Shown: positions 51,308-60,723 of the stretch, piece by piece
Position numbering within the stretch: position 1 is the first letter of the stretch
How the letters are laid out: each line of letters starts with the position of its first letter
Assembly (NCBI RefSeq): GCF_014773275.1
Contig: NZ_JACWMW010000004.1
Coordinates: 124,001-188,000, forward strand
DNA: 64,000 bases
DNA from: Mucilaginibacter rigui
Lineage (GTDB): Bacteria; Bacteroidota; Bacteroidia; Sphingobacteriales; Sphingobacteriaceae
Direction: 5' to 3'
Notes under the pieces: model-generated
The model's input: the letters and a program-made list of their open reading frames with translations, nothing else
Databases searched by the model: none
What the model was told of the DNA's origin: nothing
Position numbers and translations under genes: made by a program

Positions 51308-52045
51308 CTAATCCTCCTCTTCTTCATCCGCATACTTTTTTTTCTTTTTATCACCTTCGGCAGGTGCTGCCCCTGCAACGCACATTACAAATTCGCCTTT
51401 TAACGGGTGGGTTTCAAAATATGTTTTTACTTCAGTAACCGTTCCCCTTACCGTTTCTTCAAACATTTTGGTGAGCTCGCGCGATACGGAAATCTGCCTG
51501 TCGGCCCCAAAAAAGGTGGCCATTTCATCCAATGTTTTCAATAAACGGTGCGGCGACTCGTAAAGTATAATGGTGCGCTCTTCTGTCGCCAGGAATTTAT
51601 AACGGGTTTGGCGGCCTTTTTTCAAGGGCAAAAATCCTTCAAAGCAAAACTTATCGGTTGGGAAGCCCGAGTTGACCAGCGCGGGTACAAAAGCCGTTGC
51701 ACCAGGCAGGCATTCTACCGGGATATTGAATTTCAGGGCCTCGCGTACTAGGAAAAACCCGGGATCGGATATGGCGGGGGTGCCTGCATCAGATATCAGC
51801 GCGATGTTTTGCCCCATCAGCAGGAACTTAATGATCTCGTTGCTGGCTTGACGCTCGTTGTGCTGATGGTGTGCAAATACCTTGTTCTGGATCTCGAAAT
51901 GCTTCAGCATGGGTGCCGATGTACGCGTATCCTCCGCCAATATGAGGTCGGCTTCTTTTAAAACACGGATAGCCCTAAAGGTCATATCCTCCAGGTTACC
52001 AATAGGTGTGGGTACTAAGTATAGTTTGCCGGTGGGTGGGTTCAT
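51308..52045 (-). CDS. rsmI: 16S rRNA (cytidine(1402)-2'-O)-methyltransferase
   Basis: The 245-residue protein shows the tetrapyrrole-methylase fold of RsmI: KLYLVPTPIGNLEDMTFRAI, LILAEDTRTS, ALISDAGTPAISDPGF, LPGATAFVPALVNSGFPTDK, FEGFLPLKKGRQ and ILYESPHRLLKTL. The C-terminus is a charged Lys/Glu/Asp tail (about 232-245). It methylates C1402 of 16S rRNA in the ribosomal P site. Confidence 0.96.
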   Translation of the reverse strand: MNPPTGKLYLVPTPIGNLEDMTFRAIRVLKEADLILAEDTRTSAPMLKHFEIQNKVFAHHQHNERQASNEIIKFLLMGQNIALISDAGTPAISDPGFFLVREALKFNIPVECLPGATAFVPALVNSGFPTDKFCFEGFLPLKKGRQTRYKFLATEERTIILYESPHRLLKTLDEMATFFGADRQISVSRELTKMFEETVRGTVTEVKTYFETHPLKGEFVMCVAGAAPAEGDKKKKKYADEEEED

Positions 52046-52089
52046 GCTTCGTTGGGCGATAGCCTATAGATCATAGATGCTAACAGAAA

Positions 52090-52122
52090 ATCTATCGACT
52101 ATGGACTATGGACTATCGACTT
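52090..52122 (+). repeat. Short tandem ACTATGG/ACTATCG repeats before serS
   Basis: Units CTATCGACTATGGACTATGG and ACTATCGACT repeat with a period of 7-8 bases. It lies between rsmI and the serS promoter. Confidence 0.4.
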
Positions 52123-52127
52123 ATTTA

Positions 52128-52135
52128 TATCTTTG
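52128..52135 (+). promoter_or_regulatory. -7 promoter box of serS
   Basis: TATCTTTG matches TAnnTTTG and lies 18 bp before the ATG at 52154. No clear TTTG box is seen at the usual distance upstream. Confidence 0.5.
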
Positions 52136-52153
52136 CTTTTTAAAATAAAATCA

Positions 52154-53425
52154 ATGCTGCAAGTTAATTATATCCGCGATAACAGGGAACAGGTTTTAGA
52201 ACGTTTGGCTGTAAAAAATTTTAAACAGCCCGAATTGGTAGATGAAGTGATTGGCCTCGACGAGAAACGCCGCCAAACACAGAACCAACTGGATACTGTA
52301 TCGTCGCAAGCTAACGCGGCTGCCAAACAAATTGGCGAGTTGATGCGCACCGGTAAAAAGGACGAGGCCGAAGCCATAAAAGCCAATACCGGCAAATGGA
52401 AAGAAGAAGGCAAACAGCTTGGCGAACAATTGGCTGCGCTAGAAGCCGAACTGCAGGATAAATTGGTGTTACTACCCAACCTGCCGCATGTATCAGTACC
52501 TAAAGGGTTATCCCCTGAAGAGAACGAAGTAGTGCTGGAAAATGGTAACAAACCCGAACTGCCCGCCAATGCTTTGCCGCACTGGGAACTGGCCGCTAAA
52601 TATAATTTGATTGATTTTGAGCTGGGTGTTAAAATAACCGGCGCAGGTTTCCCGGTGTATAAAAACAAAGGTGCCAAATTGCAACGCGCGCTCATCAACT
52701 TTTTTATTGATGAGGCCGAAAAAGCAGGTTACAGCGAAGTGAGCGTACCATTGATGGTAAACGCTGCATCGGGATTTGGTACCGGGCAACTACCCGATAA
52801 AGAAGGCCAAATGTACCATGTAGGTATTGATGACCTATACCTGATCCCTACTGCGGAAGTACCTGTTACCAACCTTTACCGTGATGTTATTTTAAAGGGC
52901 GAAGAATTGCCGGTTAAAAATTGCGGACATACGCCATGTTTCCGCCGCGAGGCTGGCTCATATGGTGCGCATGTACGCGGCCTGAACCGCCTGCACCAGT
53001 TTGATAAGGTAGAGATAGTACAGATAGTACATCCCGATAATTCATACGATGTGCTGGAAGATATGAGCGCCCACGTACAGGGCTTGCTGCAAAAGCTTGG
53101 CTTGCCATACCGTGTATTGCGCCTTTGCGGCGGCGATATGGGCTTTACCAGCGCCTTAACCTATGATATGGAAACATGGAGTGCGGCGCAGCAACGCTGG
53201 CTGGAGGTATCATCCGTATCAAATTTTGAAACATTTCAGAGCAACCGCTTGAAACTGCGTTTCCGTAATGCTGAAGGTAAAACGCAGTTGGCACATACCT
53301 TAAATGGTAGTGCATTGGCCCTGCCCCGTATTGTAGCTACTTTATTAGAGAACAACCAAACGGAGAAAGGCATAAAAATACCTGAGGCGCTTGTGCCTTA
53401 TACCAGGTTTGAGTGGATAGATTAA
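52154..53425 (+). CDS. serS: Seryl-tRNA synthetase
   Basis: The ATG at 52154 gives 423 residues starting MLQVNYIRDNREQVLERLAV, the normal SerRS N-terminus. A coiled-coil arm (about 30-105) is followed by the class II core: motif 2 FRREAGSYGAHVRGLNRLHQ, AEVPVTNLYRD, and motif 3 LAHTLNGSALALPRIVATLL. It charges tRNA-Ser. The frame could extend 7 codons upstream, but those lie over the promoter box. Confidence 0.97.
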   Translation: MLQVNYIRDNREQVLERLAVKNFKQPELVDEVIGLDEKRRQTQNQLDTVSSQANAAAKQIGELMRTGKKDEAEAIKANTGKWKEEGKQLGEQLAALEAELQDKLVLLPNLPHVSVPKGLSPEENEVVLENGNKPELPANALPHWELAAKYNLIDFELGVKITGAGFPVYKNKGAKLQRALINFFIDEAEKAGYSEVSVPLMVNAASGFGTGQLPDKEGQMYHVGIDDLYLIPTAEVPVTNLYRDVILKGEELPVKNCGHTPCFRREAGSYGAHVRGLNRLHQFDKVEIVQIVHPDNSYDVLEDMSAHVQGLLQKLGLPYRVLRLCGGDMGFTSALTYDMETWSAAQQRWLEVSSVSNFETFQSNRLKLRFRNAEGKTQLAHTLNGSALALPRIVATLLENNQTEKGIKIPEALVPYTRFEWID

Positions 53426-53482
53426 GTACGTTCTAAAAACGTCCCGAAACGCCCTTAAAACGCCCTGGTAGGTGCAATAGTG

Positions 53483-53504
53483 TTCACGTTCACTGCCGTG
53501 AACG
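53483..53504. repeat. Inverted repeat after serS
   Basis: GTTCACG and CGTGAAC flank an 8-nt loop. It may act as a weak terminator after serS; no T run follows directly. Confidence 0.35.
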
Positions 53505-53516
53505 CCTGTGTACGCG

Positions 53517-53590
53517 CGTATTTGCCTTAAAATCAGCGCTTTGTATTTTTAGCTATCGTATTTGCCTTGTAGCCAGCGTTTTATGTTTTT
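53517..53590 (+). repeat. Two 34-bp direct repeats with a 40-bp period
   Basis: CGTATTTGCCTT, then AGCG, TTT and a T run occur at 53517-53550 and again at 53557-53590 with a few differences. No coding sense; lies between convergent serS and the serine hydrolase gene. Confidence 0.5.
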
Positions 53591-53631
53591 GTGCGCGGGT
53601 AATGCATTGTTAACTGATAGTTTAAAGCCTT

Positions 53632-55449
53632 TTACAAGCCTTTCTGTATCGCTTCATAAACCGCATCCTGTATGCGCGGCCGTATATTCAGGCTGCCTAA
53701 CTTGTTACCTACGTTTGGGTACACCCTGTTTGACAGGAAAATATATACAAGGTTATATTTCGGATCTACCCACACGCAGGTACCGGTAAAGCCGGTATGC
53801 CCGTAAGCCATATCTGAGGCCAGTTTTGATGGGTAATGCCTGTCGGCAATGGGGTCCCAGCGGTCGAAGCCCAGGCCGCGCCTGCTCACGGGCGATTGTT
53901 TGGATGTCCACAGGTCAACCGTTTCGGGTTTAACGTATTGTACACCACCGTAGGTACCACGATTTAGCATCATCTGGTAAAGTATAGCCACATCATTGGC
54001 GCTGGCAAATACACCCGCATGCCCGGCAACGCCACCCATCAGCGCCGCGGTTGGGTCGTGCACGTAACCATCTATCAGGGTTTTACGATCTTTTTTATCA
54101 TCTTCGGTGGGCGGGATACGGTTCGCCGGGAATCGGTAAAGCGGTAAAAAACCAGCTGTTTGCATCCCCAGTGGGGTATAAAACTTATCCTGCACATATT
54201 TATTTAAAGGAATGGCGGTGATGGTTTCGGCTATCTGTTGCAAAAATATCATCCCAACATCGCTGTACACATATTGGCCGCGGGTTTTAACTGCCGAGCG
54301 CAGTGCCGCAGGCAGCATTACCTCTTCAAAGTAATTTTTACGTACGTAATAGTTATCATTCACCTTAGTTGGGTAGGCTGCAGATGAATCGGTACTATGA
54401 TCGGTTGGTTTGATCACCTCGAAAGTAGAGATGTCCGGGATCAGCCCCGCCTGGTGTTCCAGCAATTCGCGCACGCTCAGCGTTTTTTTATTGGTGCTGC
54501 GGGTAATGGGCATATACGTACCCAGGGTCGAGTCGAGGTTGAGTTTGCCCTGGTCGTAAAGCTGCATGGCCGCCATAGTGGTAGCCGATATCTTGGTCAT
54601 GGATGCGATATCAAAAATGTCGGTAATTTTATCGGCAATGCCATTATCATACATATGGTAGCCGTAGGCCTTGTTAAATATCACCTTACCATCCTTGGCT
54701 ACTAAAACCACGCAGCCCGGTGTAGCGCGGTTGGCAATAGCTTCGCTGGCAATGTTATCTATCTCTTTCAGGTTATCTGCGTTGATGCCGGCATCTTCGG
54801 GCACGGTATATTGCAGGCGGGTTTTAGCGGTTAAAAAACCCGAGTTAGCCGTGTATTTGGGCGCATAGGTTTTAGTGAGCCGTTGCGTTATGGCAACGCC
54901 GCCAAAAATTGCCTGTGCGCTGTATAACGCTGCCACCGGCGATACCCTTGCCGACCAGATTACCGGCGAGCTAACATCATTTAGCTTTGCAAGCGATGAA
55001 CCATTGCCGATAAGTGAAACAATAACGCTTTTTAACTTTTGGGTGTTGTTAATAAAGCCGATGATCTGGGGGTTATTCACTTCGGCATCAGTAAGCTGCA
55101 CGATGAGCGTATTATAAAATTTAGTATCCTGCGCCAGCATATCAAAAGGTTTTGTGCCCATATAATCGTTACCGTTTATGGCATCAACCTTAGCGTATTT
55201 ATTAAGCAGGCTATCAAACGCCACCGCGTAAGGTGCTGAAAAGTGGATGCTGGCAATTTTATTATTATCCAGGTTTTGCAGGGGGATAAGCTGCTTCCCG
55301 TTATTGAGCAATACGGTTGCCTGCTCAACAAGCAGTTTTTCTTTTACATAAGCTTTACCCGTAAATGGTGGGTTTTGCGCACAGGCAGAATTAAAAAGTA
55401 CAAACCCCGATAACAGCAGGATGTATAAATTCCGACTATTTTTTCTCAT
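53632..55449 (-). CDS. Beta-lactamase-fold serine hydrolase with GH3 C-terminal-like N-domain
   Basis: The ATG at 55449 gives 605 residues with a lipoprotein-type signal (LFNSACAQN). Residues 40-215 resemble the second domain of GH3 enzymes (VEQATVLLNNGKQLIPLQ at its start, AALYSAQAIFGGVAITQRL near its end). Residues 225-600 are a class C beta-lactamase/DD-peptidase fold with SMTK (catalytic Ser and Lys), the YSDVG tyrosine motif and GHTGFTGT. Many Bacteroidota relatives have a full GH3 barrel in front; here it is absent. It overlaps the amidohydrolase stop by 14 bp. Role in cell-wall turnover is likely. Confidence 0.88.
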   Translation of the reverse strand: MRKNSRNLYILLLSGFVLFNSACAQNPPFTGKAYVKEKLLVEQATVLLNNGKQLIPLQNLDNNKIASIHFSAPYAVAFDSLLNKYAKVDAINGNDYMGTKPFDMLAQDTKFYNTLIVQLTDAEVNNPQIIGFINNTQKLKSVIVSLIGNGSSLAKLNDVSSPVIWSARVSPVAALYSAQAIFGGVAITQRLTKTYAPKYTANSGFLTAKTRLQYTVPEDAGINADNLKEIDNIASEAIANRATPGCVVLVAKDGKVIFNKAYGYHMYDNGIADKITDIFDIASMTKISATTMAAMQLYDQGKLNLDSTLGTYMPITRSTNKKTLSVRELLEHQAGLIPDISTFEVIKPTDHSTDSSAAYPTKVNDNYYVRKNYFEEVMLPAALRSAVKTRGQYVYSDVGMIFLQQIAETITAIPLNKYVQDKFYTPLGMQTAGFLPLYRFPANRIPPTEDDKKDRKTLIDGYVHDPTAALMGGVAGHAGVFASANDVAILYQMMLNRGTYGGVQYVKPETVDLWTSKQSPVSRRGLGFDRWDPIADRHYPSKLASDMAYGHTGFTGTCVWVDPKYNLVYIFLSNRVYPNVGNKLGSLNIRPRIQDAVYEAIQKGL

Positions 55450-57067
55450 AAACCTTAACACCATTTATATATGTTTTTAAAACTTTAACATTGGGCAGTT
55501 CGCTGCCTTTTACCTTCATTATATCCTGGTCAAGTATCACAAAATCGGCATACTTGCCTACTTCGATACTGCCTTTTTCGCGTTCTTCAAAGTTTGCTTT
55601 GGCAGCCCATACGGTCATGCCGCGCAGGGCTTCGGTACGGGTAAGCGCGTTCTCCATCTGGAAGCCCCCATCCGGCAACCCTTTCAGATCCCTGCGCTCT
55701 GTTGCAGCATAGAACGTGTACATAGGGTTTATGTTTTCTACCGGGAAATCCGTCCCCAGGGGGATCCAGCCGTTTTGTTTCATCAGATCTTTATAGGCAT
55801 AGCCTGTTTTTAAACGATCGGCGCCCAGGCGTTTTATTGCCCATGCCATATCAGATGTAGCATGCGTAGGCTGTACCGATGGGATAATATTATTATCGCC
55901 AAACAGTTTTACATCCTCAGGTGATACGATCTGCGCGTGCTCTATCCTCCAGCGTTTATCGTTCTTGCCTTTCAGGTTTTCGGCATAAATTTTCAGCATC
56001 ACCCGGTTGGCAGAATCGCCAATAGCATGAGTACACATCTGGAAACCATGAGCCGCAATTTTTTTAGCAACATCTTCAAAATGCGCCTTGCTGCTTAGTA
56101 AAAAACCACTCCAGTTTTTCTGATCGGAGTATGGGTGTAATAAACAAGCTCCTCTTGAACCCAGCGCGCCATCGGCATAAACTTTAAACGCGCGTACGTT
56201 AAGGCCTGGTGTTTTGTATGCACCACGTTTAAACAGGTAGTCGTAATTCTCCTGCTGGTCGGCAAGCATAAGGTACATGCGCATTTTAAGGTCGCCTTTG
56301 TGCTGTAATGCGGCAATGGTGTTTACCATGGTATAAGGCAGGCCGCAATCATCTACCGTGGTTAACCCTACCGCAAAACAATTACGTTGTGCATCAAGTA
56401 AAGCCGCCTGGGTAATTTGTTCAGTTGGGGCGGGAATTTTGCGGGTAACAATCCCAACAGCGTTATCTACCAGTATGCCGGTTAATTTACCGTTTACGGT
56501 CTCTATTTCGCCGCCGGTTATTTTTTGCCCGGGTTTAATACCGGCAATATTTAAAGCAGCCTGGTTGGCAATGGCAGCGTGCCCGTCAACACGGCTCAGT
56601 ATTACGGGGCGTACCGGGAACAGCGAATCAAGCCTGGCTTTATTGGGGAATGCTTTATTGGCCCAGATGTTTTGGTCCCAGCCGTTACCTATTATCCAGC
56701 CATCGGTTTTGTGGCGCGAATAGCTGCTTACCGAATCTAAAACGATATCCCAGCTTTTAGCGCCTACCAGTTTAACATCCTGCAGGCCTAAGCCGTATTC
56801 GTAAAAATGCGCGTGGGCATCAATAAAACCGGGGTAAACCGCTTTGCCGCCGGCATCAATTACTTCGCGGGCTAAATATTGTTTTTCCAGGGTATCTATA
56901 TTGCCTACGGCTAATATTTTGCCGCTGCTTACCACAAAGGCATTGGCGGTGGTAAAGGTACTATCTACAGTATAAACAAGTGCATTTTTTACAAGCAGAT
57001 CGGCATTGTATTCTTTTTGTTTGCATGCTGCAAGGAGTAAAAACAGCACCGGCCAAAGTTTCTTCAT
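55436..57067 (-). CDS. Amidohydrolase family lipoprotein (YtcJ-like)
   Basis: The ATG at 57067 gives 543 residues with a lipoprotein signal (FLLLAACKQK). The amidohydrolase-3 family motifs are GFIDAHAHFYEYG (metal His pair), a carboxylate region around ADGALGSRGACL, CTHAIGDSANR, RIEHAQIVSPED and PLGTDFPVENINP. Relatives hydrolyse amides or related bonds; the substrate is unknown. It precedes and overlaps the serine hydrolase gene, so the two are one transcription unit. Confidence 0.9.
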   Translation of the reverse strand: MKKLWPVLFLLLAACKQKEYNADLLVKNALVYTVDSTFTTANAFVVSSGKILAVGNIDTLEKQYLAREVIDAGGKAVYPGFIDAHAHFYEYGLGLQDVKLVGAKSWDIVLDSVSSYSRHKTDGWIIGNGWDQNIWANKAFPNKARLDSLFPVRPVILSRVDGHAAIANQAALNIAGIKPGQKITGGEIETVNGKLTGILVDNAVGIVTRKIPAPTEQITQAALLDAQRNCFAVGLTTVDDCGLPYTMVNTIAALQHKGDLKMRMYLMLADQQENYDYLFKRGAYKTPGLNVRAFKVYADGALGSRGACLLHPYSDQKNWSGFLLSSKAHFEDVAKKIAAHGFQMCTHAIGDSANRVMLKIYAENLKGKNDKRWRIEHAQIVSPEDVKLFGDNNIIPSVQPTHATSDMAWAIKRLGADRLKTGYAYKDLMKQNGWIPLGTDFPVENINPMYTFYAATERRDLKGLPDGGFQMENALTRTEALRGMTVWAAKANFEEREKGSIEVGKYADFVILDQDIMKVKGSELPNVKVLKTYINGVKVYEKK

Positions 57068-57213
57068 ATATGGTATTAATAAACAGGTAGATGTAAATAT
57101 TATTAACGTAAATAGTATATACAAGTATGTAACGGTAAAGTTATGCAATCAAATAATTAATTTAGCGTCTTAATTGACACGCCCTTTTCGGGCGCAGAAG
57201 GGAAATATTTTTA

Positions 57214-59070
57214 ATGCCAGATATAATACAGCTTTTACCGGATGCCGTTGCCAACCAAATTGCCGCAGGCGAAGTAGTGCAGCGACCGGCTTCCGCAGTA
57301 AAAGAATTGATAGAGAACGCTATAGATGCCGGTGCCGATAAAATTCAGCTGATATTAAGGGACGCCGGTAAATCACTGATACAAGTTATTGATAATGGCT
57401 GCGGTATGAGCCTTACCGACGCGCGCATGTGTTTTGAACGCCACGCCACCTCAAAGATCCGCAAGGCCGATGACCTTTTTGCTATCCGTACCATGGGTTT
57501 CAGGGGTGAGGCCATGGCTTCTATAGCCGCTATTGCACAGGTGGAGCTAAAAACCCGCAGGCATGAGGATGAGCTGGGTACCTGTATCCAGATAGAAGGG
57601 TCGGAAGTACTCAGCCAGGAAGCTTGTTCGGCCAATACCGGGACATCCATCTCCATCAAAAACCTATTTTATAACACCCCCGCACGCCGTAACTTTTTAA
57701 AAAGCAACCCGGTGGAGATGCGCCATATTATTGACGAATTTCAGCGCGTGGCTTTGGCCAATCCTCAGGTATTTTTAACCATGCATCATGACGGGCAGGA
57801 GGTTTACCACTTGCCGGGCGCGGCGCTTAAGCAGCGTATTGTGCATTTGTTTGGTAATAATTATAACCAGCGACTGGTGCCGGTAGAGGAAGAAACCACC
57901 ATTATAAACCTGCGCGGTTTTGTAGGCAAGCCCGAGTTTGCCCGTAAAACCCGTGGCGAGCAGTTCTTTTTTGTGAACAACCGTTTTATAAAGGACAACT
58001 ACCTTAACCATGCAGTATTAACGGCCTTCCAGGAGTTATTGCCTGATGAAACCTTCCCGCTGTATGTGCTTTTTATTGATATCGACCCGGCGAAGATCGA
58101 TATCAACGTGCATCCTACAAAAACCGAGATCAAATACCAGGACGAGAAATCCATCTATGCCATTATCCGCTCGGCGGTGAAACGCTCGCTGGGTAAGTAT
58201 AATATTACCCCAACGCTTGATTTTGACCAGGAGAACAGCATCGGCCACCTCATCACCCCAAAACCTTTTGAGGAAATTGTGCAACCAAGCATTGCCTTTA
58301 ACCCGGATTTTAACCCTTTTGCGCCCGAGAAAAAAGCCGGCGAAAGGGAGGCATCTTATCAACATAGCAGTAATGACCACCGTACCGCTATACCGCGTAA
58401 CTGGGATACTTTATATGAGATAAGTAAAAAAGAAGAGACCCTGCAGCACCAGATGCACGAGGAGCAGAGCATCCCGGTAAATGAGCAGGATATTACCAAA
58501 AGCAGCGAGAAGCAGTTTTTCCAGGTGCATAACCGGTATATACTTTCGCAGATCAAATCGGGCTTTATGCTCATCAACCAGCAGGCTGCGCACGAGCGTA
58601 TTTTGTATGAGCGGTATTTGCACCAGTTAGAGAACCACTCGGGGGTAAGCCAGCAGAGTTTATTTCCGCAATCGGTTACACTAAACAGCGCCGATTTTGA
58701 GTTATTGAGAGAGTTATTGCCCGATATAAAAGCATTAGGTTTTGACATCCGCGAGTTTGGCCGCAACACGGTTGTTGTTGACGGGATCCCGGCTGATATT
58801 ACCAACGCTAACGAGCACGAACTGCTGGAGCAATTACTGGAAGGGTTTAAAAACAACCTGGCTGTTTTAAAGTTGGATAAACGCGATAACCTTGCCCGCT
58901 CACTGGCGCGTAACGCCGCGCTAAAAGCAGGGGTAAAGCTAAGTATGGAAGAGATGAACCAACTGGTTGACCAGCTTTTTGCCTGCCAAATGCCAAACCT
59001 GGCACTAAATGGCAAGCCTGTAATTAGTACCTTTACCCTGAATGAATTAGCAGAACGATTTGAAAAGTAA
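57214..59070 (+). CDS. mutL: DNA mismatch repair protein MutL
   Basis: The 618-residue protein has the GHKL ATPase at the N-terminus (ELIENAIDAGADK, VIDNGCGMS, RTMGFRGEAMASI), KIDINVHPTKTEIKY at its end, a variable linker (about 345-430) and a C-terminal dimerisation domain. Where endonuclease MutL proteins carry DQHAxxExxxxE, this one reads NQQAAHERILYE, so the Asp and the first His are replaced. It couples mismatch recognition by MutS to strand removal. Confidence 0.95.
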   Translation: MPDIIQLLPDAVANQIAAGEVVQRPASAVKELIENAIDAGADKIQLILRDAGKSLIQVIDNGCGMSLTDARMCFERHATSKIRKADDLFAIRTMGFRGEAMASIAAIAQVELKTRRHEDELGTCIQIEGSEVLSQEACSANTGTSISIKNLFYNTPARRNFLKSNPVEMRHIIDEFQRVALANPQVFLTMHHDGQEVYHLPGAALKQRIVHLFGNNYNQRLVPVEEETTIINLRGFVGKPEFARKTRGEQFFFVNNRFIKDNYLNHAVLTAFQELLPDETFPLYVLFIDIDPAKIDINVHPTKTEIKYQDEKSIYAIIRSAVKRSLGKYNITPTLDFDQENSIGHLITPKPFEEIVQPSIAFNPDFNPFAPEKKAGEREASYQHSSNDHRTAIPRNWDTLYEISKKEETLQHQMHEEQSIPVNEQDITKSSEKQFFQVHNRYILSQIKSGFMLINQQAAHERILYERYLHQLENHSGVSQQSLFPQSVTLNSADFELLRELLPDIKALGFDIREFGRNTVVVDGIPADITNANEHELLEQLLEGFKNNLAVLKLDKRDNLARSLARNAALKAGVKLSMEEMNQLVDQLFACQMPNLALNGKPVISTFTLNELAERFEK

Positions 59071-59103
59071 TAAAGCTTAAACTATAATTACACCTATATA
59101 AAA

Positions 59104-59811
59104 ATGCAGTCACCTTTTGCCAATATGACGCCGGTTGTAAAAAACCTGCTTATTATCAATATTATATTCTTTATAGCTACTTATGCCTTAGCGAAGTTTG
59201 TTAATTTGCAGGGTTTATTATCTGCTTATTATTTTAATTCTCCATTTTTTAAACCGTGGCAAGTTATAACCTACATGTTTATGCATGCGGGGTTTGGCCA
59301 TATTTTCTTTAATATGTTTGCGCTGGTATCATTTGGGCCAATGCTTGAATACACATTAGGGTCAAAAAAATTCTTCAATTATTATTTTATAACTGGTATT
59401 GGCGGCTATGTTTTATATACGTTGATACAAGCAATAGAAGTGCATGCTATTACAGGGGCGTTTACAATTGCTAATCCGCAATATATGCAAGCCTATGATA
59501 TATATGGTGCGCGGGCAGAGGAGTTAAAAGGCATTTATAGTGGTGCTTTATTGGGGGCTTCGGGGGCTGTGTTTGGTATTCTGGTAGGATTTGCCATGTT
59601 GTTCCCCAACCTGGAGATGATGATCATGTTTATCCCGGTACCTATTAAAGCAAAATATGTAGTTATAGGCTATGTTGCTATAGAATTATTTACCGGGGTG
59701 GGCCGTTTTGCGGGTGATAACGTAGCGCATTTTGCCCACCTGGGCGGTGCCTTATTTGGCTTCTTATTAATTAAGCTTTGGGGTGTAAAACGGCCCAACA
59801 ATTTTTACTAA
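59104..59811 (+). CDS. Rhomboid family intramembrane serine protease (first copy)
   Basis: The 235-residue protein has six hydrophobic segments, TYMFMHAGFGHIFFNMFAL in TM2, the catalytic Ser in LLGASGAVFGI and the catalytic His in AHLGGALFGF. It has an inserted loop of about 30 residues (TIANPQYMQAYDIYGARAEE) before the Ser segment. It cleaves transmembrane substrates. It is 34 bp after mutL and 31 bp before a second rhomboid gene. Confidence 0.94.
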   Translation: MQSPFANMTPVVKNLLIINIIFFIATYALAKFVNLQGLLSAYYFNSPFFKPWQVITYMFMHAGFGHIFFNMFALVSFGPMLEYTLGSKKFFNYYFITGIGGYVLYTLIQAIEVHAITGAFTIANPQYMQAYDIYGARAEELKGIYSGALLGASGAVFGILVGFAMLFPNLEMMIMFIPVPIKAKYVVIGYVAIELFTGVGRFAGDNVAHFAHLGGALFGFLLIKLWGVKRPNNFY

Positions 59812-59841
59812 AAACCGTTTATAACAGTATATAAATAAACA

Positions 59842-60723
59842 ATGAGCACCCTTTGGAAAGATATTCAATACAAGCTGTTAAAGTCGGGCAATAAGCTTAG
59901 CCTGCTTATCGGTATAAACGTTATTGTTTACCTGGGGATCAATATTGTTGCCGTAATTGAGCAGCTATTTACAGGCTTTGGTAACAGTGCCGTATTGGCT
60001 TATACCAATGAGTATTTGTTGTTGCCTGCTTCCCTGCCAAAATTACTTTACCGTTTCTGGACACCTTTTACTTACATGTTTATGCATGCGGGTATTTTCC
60101 ATATCCTGTTTAACATGCTTTGGCTTTATTGGATGGGGCAGATTTTTGAGGAATACCTGGGTAATAAACGCACAGTCGGTCTTTACCTTTTCGGCGGCCT
60201 TGCCGGTGGTTTGTTGTTTATTGCCTGTTATAATCTTATTCCTGCATTTACCAGTGTAAACGCGGCAGCTACCAGTGTTGTAGTAGGTGCATCGGCCAGT
60301 GTAATGGCTATTATTATAGCAACAGCTACGCTGCTGCCAAATTATACTATACAGTTAATATTAATAGGCCCGGTAAAATTGAAGTGGATAGCGTTGTTTT
60401 ACATAGTGATAGACTTTTTAGGTATTGCAGGTGCCAATACAGGCGGTGAAATTGCGCACCTGGGCGGCGCCCTGTTTGGCTTTATCTACATAAAACAATT
60501 ACAACGCGGGCACGATTGGATAGGTGGTATCAATAAATTATTTGAGCCAAAGCCAAAAATGAAAGTGGTTAACCACAGCGGCACAACGCGTAAAGCATCC
60601 GGTGCGCCAAGGCAGGAGGATGTTGACCGCATCCTCGATAAAATATCCGGCAGCGGATACGATAGCCTTACCAAACAGGAAAAGGAAACCTTATTCAGAG
60701 CAAGCAACAATAATGAGGGCTAA
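59842..60723 (+). CDS. Rhomboid family intramembrane serine protease (second copy)
   Basis: The 293-residue protein has TYMFMHAGIFHILFNMLWLY, the Ser segment VVVGASASVMAI and the His segment IAHLGGALFGFIYI. The cytoplasmic tail (about 220-293) ends in a motif seen in Bacteroidota rhomboids: VDRILDKISGSGYDSLTKQE. The stop overlaps the next gene by 11 bp. The two copies keep the same key motifs but differ elsewhere, so they are old duplicates or paralogues. Confidence 0.94.
   Translation: MSTLWKDIQYKLLKSGNKLSLLIGINVIVYLGINIVAVIEQLFTGFGNSAVLAYTNEYLLLPASLPKLLYRFWTPFTYMFMHAGIFHILFNMLWLYWMGQIFEEYLGNKRTVGLYLFGGLAGGLLFIACYNLIPAFTSVNAAATSVVVGASASVMAIIIATATLLPNYTIQLILIGPVKLKWIALFYIVIDFLGIAGANTGGEIAHLGGALFGFIYIKQLQRGHDWIGGINKLFEPKPKMKVVNHSGTTRKASGAPRQEDVDRILDKISGSGYDSLTKQEKETLFRASNNNEG

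Noticed and set aside
57068..57148. Extension of the amidohydrolase gene by 27 codons
   Set aside because: The lipoprotein signal begins at 57067; the extension would add a second unrelated hydrophobic stretch.
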